Source: Chromera velia (Eukaryota > Sar > Chromeraceae). Taken from it: 41,702 nucleotides of DNA. A program made the position numbers and the translations under genes. This document shows positions 29,455 to 38,588 of this stretch, piece by piece. Each line of letters starts with the position of its first letter. Position 1 is the stretch's first letter. The notes under the pieces were generated by a model that was given only the letters and a program-made list of their open reading frames with translations, had not been told where the DNA came from and did no database searches. The DNA lies in NCBI GenBank assembly GCA_018398765.1, contig JAHBMJ010000468.1:1-41702 (forward strand), in the 5' to 3' direction.

Positions 29455-31079
29455 GATATCAGGAGGCCGACTTTCTTGCTGTCTGATCGAGACCGTGTTG
29501 CGCAGGTTTTCTTTCTTCGGGTCTCGCTCTTTCCGCAACCTTCCTGGCATTCTTTTGTGAGTGTTTGCAGTACGGGTGGTCAGCATTTCACTATGTGCCA
29601 GAAGTACAAGAACCGTCTCCAGAGGTGATGAAGATCCTGGTGGAGGCGGGCGCTGCCGTGAAAGCTCGAAATAAGGTGGGTTTGTCGGGAGAGATGTTTT
29701 CTGAAGTGTTGCGTGTCTTTGCATCTTCTTGGAAGGTCTGCATGGATTTGGCTCTTCCAAAATGAACATGCACGAGTGAGTGTTTCCCGTGCTTGGCTTT
29801 GAAGGTGTGGGCCAGCCTGTCTCTCTCTGCTCGGGAGCATCACTTGAGGGCAACTTTCCATTTTTGTTCTCTGGGTCCTCTGTGCAGTTTCAACGGTCTC
29901 CACTCCTCGAGGTGTCAAGGAGGAGGGACCCCCAGGCAGTGAAGGCGCTATTGAAGGCGGAGGCGGACGTGACTGCAGTTGACAAAGCAAGTGCGCGTCT
30001 CTCTCTCTCTGTATCCCTGTCTGTTTTTTTGCGTTTTGGATGGCTTTTGTTTCGCTCGTACTCCGCGCTGCGGGGAACAGCCAGTACCTCTCAGTTGCCG
30101 AAGGTGAGAGGAGGGCCTTGCTGCAGTGCCCCGTCTCTTCACAGGAGACGGCAGAGATAGATGAGAGGAGGGTAGAGCTTCGGGAAGCTCTGAAAGCGTC
30201 TGCAGGTCCTCTGTGGGGCATCTGCATTGGAGGCGTTGAGTGCTTGTGCCAATCCGAAAGAGGGGGGGGCAGTGGGGGTCGTGTGTGTGTGGAGGGGCTA
30301 GCAGACCAACTGAAGGCAGCCTCTGATGAACTGAGTCGAATCACGTCTGATGAATCAGACTTCTCTCCGTCTGGCTGTGAATCCCTTGAGGGTCTCTCAG
30401 TTGAGTGCCTTTGCAGCAGACTCTGTCTCTGGCAGAAGAGTGGGTGGAGGGGCGGAGTTGTGCAATGAGAGAAGTCCGAACAAAAACAACAGCAGCATGA
30501 CAAAAAGAAATTTGCAGCAGAGAGTCTCCTGGGAGATGCTGCATCGCTCCCTAGTGGGAAGACATTCGAAGAGTTGGAAGAGGTAGAGAAAGCGCAGGCA
30601 GAGAGGCTTGACCAAATGAGTCGTTTGGAGGATGTGCGTGCGTCGGGTGTTTTTCAGAAGGGGAAGGAGGTGGTGGGGGGAATTGTGAAGATGTGTGGGG
30701 AAGTAGGCAGGCGATTGAGGGAGGTGGGGGGTCTTGGTAGTCTCCTTGGGAGAACCGAGAAGGAGGTTGGGGAGATCAGTCAAGTGTTTTCTTTGTATGA
30801 GAATGGAGGGGCAGAGAGGGAGAGAGTGAATGTCGAGGAGCTCCTGTCCTCGCCTCTGACTGCTCTGAAAGGCCTCCTTGAAGAGCACGAAGAGCAAATG
30901 AATACGGAAAAGGAATTAGAGTTGGAAACGGAACTCGCACGATTGAGGAGAAAGGGGGAGGAGGTAAGAAGGCTAGAGAACGAATTGCAACGTGTGAGAG
31001 AGACGTCAAAGGGCCGCGATCTCCCCGCCGCAATTGCCCGCGAGCGTGCACGTCTGATGTCTTTCGTGTCCCGTCACTT

Positions 31080-31720
31080 CCCAGAACTCCTGTGGGAGGG
31101 GGGATCCTTCCTTCACCTCGTGCGTCTTGACGTTCAAGAGGTGGTGCGAGCTGAGGCCCCCTCCATGTTAGAGAGGGGGGTCCTCGTGCAAGGCCGGTTT
31201 TCCCTTCGCGATTTCTCGAACGAGGCGGTCATTTCTGCACCGTCTCCTCAGTCAGGCAGGTTTGCGCGTGTGACTGCATGCACAGACCTGCAGGGGGGGC
31301 AGTGGGTGCTGAAGAGATATGAGATCGGGCGGGGAGGGGAGGAGCCACAGTCCCTCAGTGTCGCCACCGGTGCAAGTCGGCACTTCTACCGTGAGGCTGC
31401 GATGCTCCAAGAGCTGCAGCATCTACACCTTGTGCACGTGACCGAAGTGTGGCAGGAGGGGGTTTATGGGTTTGTGTGGGGTTTATGGGTTTATGGGTGA
31501 AGGGGGGGCGAGAATGACTACTGCAGGTGACGTCTTTGCTGCAGGGGTGGTTCTTGAGGAGCTTCTGGGTGGGGGGGTGTTGGAGGGGGAGCCTTTGCGG
31601 GCAGAGGCTTTGGGGGAGTTGGTGGGTCGAATGCGGTCGGACAATCCGGCAGACCGTCCGTCAGCAGAGGAGGCGCTCCAATGCCGTCTCTTCTTCCGCG
31701 AGACTGCACAGACTGCACAG
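31080..31720 (+). other. Protein-kinase-like domain lacking the catalytic core
   Basis: N-lobe: GRFARV loop-like segment (about 31257), VLKRYEIG with the ATP-site Lys (about 31306) and the helix-C stretch FYREAAMLQELQHLHLVHV (about 31384-31440). The C-lobe segment MTTAGDVFAAGVVLEELL, then MRSDNPADRPSAEEALQC (about 31515-31682), matches subdomains IX to XI. Between them the sequence jumps through short GTTTATGGG repeats (31468-31500): the catalytic HRD loop and DFG motif are absent, a loss of roughly 100 residues, and the reading frame changes. Confidence 0.7.
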
Positions 31721-32475
31721 TGCGTTGCCTTCAGGCTACGAGGTTCTTCTCAGAAACCGCAGTGTCTCCTGCTCCGCCCCTTCCCGCCACTTCCTCTGCG
31801 CCCCGTGCCTCAACCGTCAAGTCGAGTCACAGACCCGCACCGACCCAGAGAGAGTACACCGACGTCAGAGAGAGCACGCTTCCTTCAAGGCAGGGGGGTG
31901 CAAAGTCGAATGGGGGGGGGAGGTCGGGTGCCCCACAGAGCCATTCATCGCAGCTGACTACCCGACACTTGAGCAGAGAGACTCATGCTCTCTGGGAGAG
32001 TGTACAGGAGGAGGCGTCAGAAGAAAGAGTGAGAAGGAAGGTGGAGGATGAATACAAAGAGAGACTGCGAAAGGCGTTGGTGGAAGACGGGGCACAGAGA
32101 AAGGTGAGGGAAATCACAGAGGACATCCTGACCCTCAAGTGTCCTCGTTGTCGTGCGGCATTTGCCGACTTTGACGGCTGTGCTGCGTTGACATGCGGGA
32201 GTTGCAATTGTGCCTTCTGCGGCTATTGCCTGAAGGACTGCGGGAGGGACGCACATGACCACATGCCCCGCTGCCGTGTGACTAGAGACGTTGGCGCACG
32301 TCTGAACACACAGTTCGGAATGTTTCCTGCGAGTTTCCAGGACTGGAAACGTTTTCAGAGGGAGCGGCAGACAGAAAGAGAGGGAGAGGTGCTGCAACGG
32401 TTGAGTGCCGACGAGCTGTCCCAAGTTCGGCAGCTCCTGCAGCCCCTTTTGCAGGAGAGGGGTATTCAGATCTGA
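31715..32475 (+). other. RING/IBR-like zinc-binding region
   Basis: In frame 0 (about 31715-31960): ALPSGYEVLLRNRSVSC then RHFLCAPCL, a RING-like H/C arrangement, and CKVEWGGEVGCP. In frame 1 (about 31975-32475): a Glu/Arg coil, then LKCPRCRAAFADFDGCAALT, CGSCNCAFCGYCLKDC and HDHMPRC, an IBR-type cysteine/histidine array. RING-IBR proteins are E3 ubiquitin ligases; coupling to a kinase-like domain and ankyrin repeats would suggest signal-dependent ubiquitination. That role is inference. Confidence 0.7.
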
Positions 32476-32974
32476 GTTCAGAATATAGATGTCAGAGGAG
32501 GTGCGCAGCAAAAAATGCACCCATGTCCCAATGAAGGAAGTACGTAATACGATCCAGCTGTTTGCGTTCATTATCGTATCTATGCATAATATGCGCTCAG
32601 ACATGATAAGCTAGATGTAGTTAGATCTAGAGTTAGATGATAAGTCTGAAACGTCCTGTTATAAAGCGTTGTAAAGCGTTGAAAGAGCTAGTCTAGGAGC
32701 TGGTGACTTTAGAACCACCCTTAGTAGCTGGCGTAGCAGTATCTAGCAGTGGTGGTAGCAGTGACTATACAAGTGACTATAGGCCTGTGCAAAAGTTTTT
32801 TAACTGTTTTTAGAACATTAAAAACAGTTTGGGGCAAATTTTGGGATAGTTTGGACCGTTCTATATAATTTGAAGATAAATCCTAATCTAGCCTAGTCTA
32901 TTCCCTACATCTTTCCAACCGAAGCTTCTCTCACTCACTCTAGCACTCGCTCTCTCTCCGAGTCACTCACGTAA
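32476..32974. other. Intergenic AT-rich stretch
   Basis: No gene seen. Contains short local repeats (AGCAGTGGTGGTAGCAGTG-like words near 32745-32765, GTGACTATA twice near 32761-32781, and AAAACAGTTT-like words). The left part is 3' flank of the disrupted kinase/IBR gene; the right part is 5' flank of a LINE. Confidence 0.5.
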
Positions 32975-33260
32975 ATGGGAAGTGCACATCAGAGAGAAAA
33001 CCTTCATGTGGGCAACAAGAAAGGAGAAGAAAGAAGAAAGAAAAAGGGAGAGGAAAGAAGAGCCAGTAGAAGCGGTGAGAGGGGAAGGAAAAAAATAAAT
33101 AAGAAAACTCAGAAGAATAGAGAGAAAAGTGAGAGAGGAAATCAGAGGCCTAAAAGCAGAAAGAGAGCAGAGGGATAAATGAGAAAAGGAGAGCAGCACC
33201 TCAGCTTAAGAAGGAGAAGCATTGAGATAGGTATACGGGGAGAGGAGAAAAAAGTTAGTC

Positions 33261-34740
33261 ATGATAGAGAGAGCGCTGAGAAACGCGGTGACAAGAGAGC
33301 AACAGAAGGCAAAAAAGGAAAAGGTGGAGAACATAAGAGCCAAAATAAATGAAGGAGGCTGCTGGAAGGTGTGGAGGAGACTGGGTGAGGAAGACAGGAG
33401 GGCAGCACCAAGAAAAACAAAAGACAGCATGACGCCCCAGCAGGTAGCAGAAGGTTTCAAACAAACATACGAGCTGCTAAAGGAAGAGAAAGAAGAGAGA
33501 AAGAGGGAACAAGAAGGAAAAAGGACAGTGAGTAGAGTGATTAAGGAGAAAGGATGGCACATAGCAGAGGAGAAAGAGGTAAAGAAGGTAATGAAAAGAG
33601 CAGGCAACCCCAGAAAGGCCGCTGGGAAGGATGGAATGCCCCCAGGAATGCTGAGAACGATGGAAAAATCGACTGAGCTGGTGTCTTTGTATGTTGTATT
33701 AATTAATGGTGCATATCGTTTCAGCTGGTGGCCGAAAGGGTGGAACAACTTGCCGGTGACGGCTCTTCCAAAACCGGGTAAGTCACTTGTACTTCTTAGG
33801 GGATGGAGGGGAGTGCACCTGGTGGTAACAGATGCAAAATGGGGGGATATGATCATGAGAACGAAGGTGGAAAAGGAAGCCAGACAGACGCCATAGCAGT
33901 AACTGTTCGCATACAAGAAAAAGGCAGGCACATGCGATGCAATTTTTTTTTTGCTGTTGGTTATTGTTCGAATGGAAGTGCTCAGTGTTGCCTTTGTTGA
34001 CTTCACGCGGGCTTTCGACGAAAGAGAAATTGAGAAAGGCAGGGGTGGAGGAAGGTCTGATCAGATGGGTTGAGGCCTCTCTGGAAAATATGAGGGCACG
34101 GGTGAAGGGAACGAGCATGTGGTACCCGGAAGACAAGGGACTCAAGCAAAGCGGCCCGAGCGGCCCTTCCCTTTACTCTGTGTACATACATGACTTGCCA
34201 GAGGAAGTAGGAAAGAGGAGAGGACAGAGACAACAGACCGATAGACAGAGGCCAAAGGTGCCAGCAGGAGAAGACGGGAGGTGGGTCGATTTCCTTGCCC
34301 CTCTGTTTGCAGATGACACAACACTCCTCGAATCCTCAGATAGATAGTTGAACCTTCTTCTTTCGAACCTTGTAGCCTTCGCAGAACCTCTCCGTCTTCT
34401 CTTTTCTGACAAGTCGAGATTGGTCCAGTTTGGCCGCATCGTATCAAGAGAGAAAGAAGAAGTTAGACTGGGGGAGATAGTGATGAAAGAAGCAAGAGAG
34501 CAACCCTATCTGGGACTAGTCTTATCCACCGACTGCAAGCTAGAGACCATGATGAAGGCGCGGTCAATCAAAGCAGAGAGATGCATGCAGGGACTGATGG
34601 GGAAGATAGGAAGAGAGGGAGGGATTCCACCCACTGATTGCTTCAATATATTTAAACAGACAGTGCGCGCCGTGTGGTTGTATGGATGTGAAATCCATGC
34701 ATGCCCAGATAGCGCGTATGCAGAATTCGACGAGAAGTAA
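33261..34740 (+). pseudogene. LINE reverse transcriptase, broken
   Basis: Frame 0 (33261-33896): AAGKDGMPPGMLRTM and PKGWNNLPVTALPKPGK are RT motifs 0-1 of LINEs. After TAG 33894 the frame continues to motif A, VAFVDFTRAFD (about 33985-34020). A shift to frame 1 is needed for KLRKAGVEEGLIRWVEASL, motif B-like DKGLKQSGPSGPSLYSVYIH (about 34132-34191) and the catalytic FADDTTLL (about 34308-34332). Stops in frame 1 at 34345 (TAG) and 34738 (TAA) sit where the protein clearly continues; both could come from glutamine codons by C-to-T change. Not functional as written. Confidence 0.8.
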
Positions 34741-36073
34741 AGGAGATTTGTCAGGTTTGTTTTGCATTTGAGAAAGAAAGAAAATTGTGACACTCTGATG
34801 ATAGAAGGAGGTTTCATTCCGATCGATCTTGAAGTGGCTTCCAGAACGATCCGGTGGGCAAGGAAGGCTTTAAAGGAGAAAAGAAACGAAGCGGTCGGGC
34901 AGGCAATCCTCACATGCTTGAGAGAGGGGGTAAAAAACGAAATGGGGGGGGGGAGAGGAATATATCCTTTTCATCTTTTCCCTTATCTGAAGCAATGTGC
35001 ACAGGCACTCTACACAGACAGAAGAATGCACCCTTTTGCAAAAGAAAGACTAAAAAGAAGCGCAGGGCAAAGGGAACACAGGTAGTTTACGAGAGAGTAG
35101 ACGGGATAGAGAGATGGCTGCTGAAGCGAACAAAAAATGAGCTAGACGAGAAAAAGAGAGAGGCGTTTGCATATAGAATAGAAAGAAACATAAGAGAGAA
35201 GAGCAGTCAGGAGAAGGCAGAACTGACAGGAGTGATGATGCCGGACGTGCACAGAAAGGTCTCAAACGGAAACCGTCTCCACCTTTCTTTGTTTGAAGAC
35301 AGAGCAGGTAGAAAGGTTGGCTCGACAATGAGAATAGACAGAAACAGAATAGGGAGAGCCCCTTTTTGCTACACGAGAGTGGCGCCGCGATCGGAACACA
35401 GGAGGAGAGCAGTATGCAGGGTGGGAGACAGGGCTGTGGCTGCGACTCAGGGAAAAATTCCGGCAAGGGGGGGAGAGAAGGTGCCGTTACAGAAAAGGAC
35501 GTACCAGTTTTGTCGAGGCTGGTTGGGAATCGAGATGGTGGAGACGAAATCCATCTGGTGACAGAATGTCCTGTTTTTGATAGAGAGAGAGCAGAGATGT
35601 TCAGGAAGATAGAAAAGAAATGGGACGGCAAGATAGAAGAAAGAGCCAGAAAGGTAGCCACACAAAGAGAAGGGCTCAGCGGAGAAGAGGGAAGAAGAGA
35701 CAACTCAACGCTTTTCTGCTTTCTGTTGAATGAATGTCATGCTGCAGTGGATGAGTTTTTGGGATGGGCATCATTTAGACGGAGGGTGTTTGAGGAGTGC
35801 CCAGGACGATACGGACAGATAGAGGGAGACGCTTTGGCGGCCAGACATGCAGGAGTAACCAGAAGGCAACGGGCGATCGAGAGACTAACAAAAGAATATG
35901 AGGAGACGATTGATAACTTAGAGACGACCGAAGGAGCATTAGGGTGGGGAAGGAGGGAGCCGCAGAAGAAGATTGATAAAGTGAACAAAAAGAGTGAGGA
36001 AGCCCAAATCGCATGCCGTTTCAGATCGATTTTTAGGCTGGAAAGCCAGCACGGATCCAGAGCTGTGGCTTGA
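34741..36073 (+). pseudogene. LINE ORF2 C-terminal region, frameshifted
   Basis: Open pieces in three frames follow the RT: 34762-35085 (frame 1), about 35080-35550 (frame 0) and about 35545-36073 (frame 2). The transition around 35510-35575 splits a CCHC-type motif: QFCRG in one frame and EIHLVTECPVFDRER in the next, like the C...C...H...C motif that closes many LINE ORF2 proteins. The last 150 residues are charged helices of no recognised type. TGA at 36071-36073. Confidence 0.65.
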
Positions 36074-36126
36074 ACAACGAACAATCATACAGCAGCGGCC
36101 AAGGTAACAAACTCTGGCGGGCCCTG

Positions 36127-36173
36127 AGGGCGGGGTCTGATACCTCAGCTTAGGCTGGGGAACGCCCCGCCCT
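36127..36173 (+). repeat. Two-tier hairpin in the LINE 3' UTR
   Basis: Outer stem AGGGCGGGG (36127-36135) with CCCCGCCCT (36165-36173), 9 bp perfect. Inner stem CCTCAGC (36143-36149) with GCTGGGG (36154-36160), 7 bp with one GU, closed by a TTAG loop. It lies 54 bp after the ORF stop and about 50 bp before the tail, where LINE RTs recognise their template RNA. Confidence 0.75.
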
Positions 36174-36223
36174 GCTAGCTCTGGCGACAGATAGACATAG
36201 CGGGAAGGCCCTAGAGCGAAACA

Positions 36224-36255
36224 TATTAATCAATCAATCAATCAATGAATCAACC
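36224..36255 (+). repeat. (AATC)n tail of the LINE
   Basis: Seven or so tandem AATC units, one altered to AATG, mark the 3' end of the element; tandem short-repeat tails are usual in several LINE clades. Confidence 0.8.
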
Positions 36256-38588
36256 ATTCTAGAACTTTCAAATCGTTATAGTAATTCTAGCAACCAATTT
36301 ATTATTTATCCTATGTTATATGATTAAAATAGTCACATGATGAATAATAACTAGAATAATAATATATATAATAAATTGTTGATCATCGGTTTTTTACTTA
36401 ATTATTCCTTTTTTATCTTATGCTGCCAATGGTGTATGCCTTTTCTAGGCAGTAGAGTCTGAGTAGATCTGGGGACCAGCCTCGGGAGCACCCGGAACAG
36501 GTTTGTTGATTATTTGTTTTTTCAACTTTTTTATTCTATGCAGATAAAAATTCTATGTGCAGAAATTGCAGCAGAATATGTTAGAACGCAAACAGAATTC
36601 AGAAAAACATGTTGAATCCTATATTCATGGCTGAGCTCACTATCACTATCCCTGTTACTTACTAGTAATTTCTTCAAGATTCTTTAAAGCTCCACTTACA
36701 AACGAGGACTCTCAGTTTCAAATATTAAAAATTATTTCCTCAACATAAAAAAAACTTTAAGGGTAGCATTCTGAGTTTTAAAAAAAAAAAAAGCTAGAAA
36801 AAAAGTGAAGAAAGTAAAGAAACAAATTTGAGGGCAAAACTTGGTCTAGAACTCTTATATATATACACGCACACACAGTGTAAAATTGAAGGCTAAATGT
36901 GTTTGGATCACTCTGGAGAGACCTTCTTGTGTCTCTAGTTGTGTCTACCTCTAAGGTATACCTTAGTTCCGTCATTTTGTCCCTTCTTTTTACTTCCCAA
37001 TGTTCCCATTCCTCTCTATATGTCTGCTCTTTGATGTGTCCCTGCTTCAATTCACTTATTTGTTTCTGTTTCTGTTTCTCTCTCTTTCTCTTTCTCTTCC
37101 TTCTTGAACAAGCCGTGCACCGTTCTTGTCATATTTTGCATCTATCCCCTGTCCCTGCCTGCCACTCGAGCAAGCATCAATTCATCTTCGAACGTCAGAC
37201 TAAGTGAATACACGCACAGACAGTGCGACTGAGTGGGAGTGGAGGCAAACACTCAATTTGACTCTTTTTCTCGGCATATTCTGCATCATGCACCGTTGGA
37301 GTTCCCACGCTTGTCGACAAACAGGTGAGCAGATGGAAGAAAGAATGCAGTTGTCGCCTTTCAAGATTATCCATCCAGCCGGTCAAAGCATAGCGATAAG
37401 AACAAAAGAACAAACGACAAAAAAAGTCCTCCTGCATGCTCACAGCTTCAGACACACCTCCCGTGGTCACGCAGCAGCCCCCATGCCCACTTTCGGTTTC
37501 AAACCAGTCAGAAGAGTCCTCCCAGAACACATGCATCACAAGACAGCAGAGGGGGCAGAAGTGCCGCCTCGAGCGCTCTGTACAACAACGCAGGTCTTCT
37601 CATCCCCCCTCCCCTCTTTTCTTTCTCTCTCTCTCTCTCTCTCTCCCTTCTCTCTGTTAGCTCTTCTCTTTCGAGCACCCTCCGTTCCTCTTGAGCACAT
37701 GAGTGGCGGGCGGACCTCGACAGACATGACATCCCTTTGGAAGCTCAAGTGATCGACCGCTCTCCATGCAGTCAACTGGCATGATCTGACTTTTCACCTG
37801 GCAGTGCGTGGGGTGTACTAATGATCAGCCAACAAATCACCACACCAGGACGCGATGCAAAGACCTGCACCTTCCTTGTCTCTCTCGCCCACTCACGGGG
37901 TCTTCTTCTCTTCTCACACAGACAAATTGTTTGTTTGTTTGTGTCTTCGATACAAAGAGAGAGACAGAGGCACAGGGAGAGGGAGAGAGGAAGGGGGGAG
38001 ATGGAGAAAGGACATGGGCACGACACAAGGAAAGGTGTGCATCTCAAAAAACCGATGAAAAAGTCCTCAGCTCTCACGCGAAGGACAGAGAGTGGAGGAC
38101 ATTAAAAAGGCGTTACAAAAAAGTCTCTCATGCACATGACGCAGGAAGGAACAACTTGTATGACCAGGGAGGGAAGACATTCCTCCGATTCTGGGGAGAG
38201 ACCGTTGGCTGACTAAACTGCAAACAAAAGAAAAGAAAGCGCCTACAAAAGAAAAGAATGGTAGTTCTAGACGGCTTGCCAAAGCAGCTCAGCACCCTCT
38301 TCGACAGCCGAACGTACCAACCCACTCCCAGATCCCTTTTCTCCTTTTCCCTCCACAATCTCGGACGAGATAACCAAACCCGACCGGACACACCCTTTGC
38401 AGCATCAACAGGCCGTCTTCCATTCAAACAGCCGACCATCCATCCATGCATCCATCCATTCTACACAACATCAGCAGCAGAGCCTCTTCACTCCAAGACT
38501 CTTCTTTTTCCCTCCCTCCCTCTCTCTTCCTTCCAACCTACCCATACACTCTTTACTTTTCTTCTCCGCGTTCACTCATTCCGTCCCA
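36256..38588. other. Gene-free interval downstream of the minus-strand gene
   Basis: From 36256 to about 36900 the DNA is very AT-rich with an A run at 36779-36791. From 36900 it becomes TC/TG-rich with stretches such as TTTCTGTTTC and (TC)n at 37618-37650. Open frames here are low-complexity (Ser/Leu/Phe) products of these tracts, and no exon with matching splice phase was found on either strand. Confidence 0.5.

Larger units (their letters stand above)
28181..29986 (+). pseudogene. Ankyrin-repeat exons, one repeat per exon
   Basis: Exons seen: 28181-28274 (SPLLQAFGFGCREAVKALLA), 28508-28612 (YGWSTLHFAGV...LVEAEVEVNALNE), about 28895-29012 (ALHHAHVCLGTP ... ALLEAGADVKAVD), 29153-29257 (HGRSAVHFAAQ...LVEIGADVKAPDK), 29571-29675 (YGWSAFHYVPE...LVEAGAAVKARNK), 29888-29986 (ALLKAEADVTAVDK). 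Exons at 28508, 29153 and 29571 are exactly 105 bp (35 codons), and all clean exons end in phase 0 with TGCAG or TTGCAG acceptors. The 28895 exon needs a frameshift to join its two halves, and the first exon lacks the GAD triplet, so decay is likely. Probably the 5' part of the composite gene ending at 32475; the start codon is not identified. Confidence 0.65.
30145..32475 (+). pseudogene. Coiled coil - kinase-like - RING/IBR protein, disrupted
   Basis: The acceptor at 30144 is in phase 0 with the last ankyrin exon, so this is probably the 3' part of the same gene. From 30145 the frame (ETAEIDERRVELREALKASA) is open except for TGA at 30466, then resumes with a long Glu/Arg/Gln-rich coiled coil (about 30580-31000). 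A kinase N-lobe follows, then a frame change near 31460-31500 into a kinase C-lobe, another near 31690-31720 into a RING-like segment, and another near 31960-31990 into an IBR-like zinc domain ending at TGA 32473. Either the gene is decaying or the assembly has indels; breaks lie near G runs (31500, 31912). An intron around 30205-30420 could avoid the TGA. Confidence 0.65.
32975..36255 (+). mobile_element. Second LINE-type retrotransposon, decayed
   Basis: Fragmented RT-bearing reading frames, a C-terminal CCHC-like motif, a hairpin-rich 3' UTR and an (AATC)n tail identify a non-LTR element. The 5' part is basic coiled sequence; no AP-type endonuclease is visible, so the element is 5' truncated or the endonuclease is lost. 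The left boundary is approximate. Confidence 0.8.
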
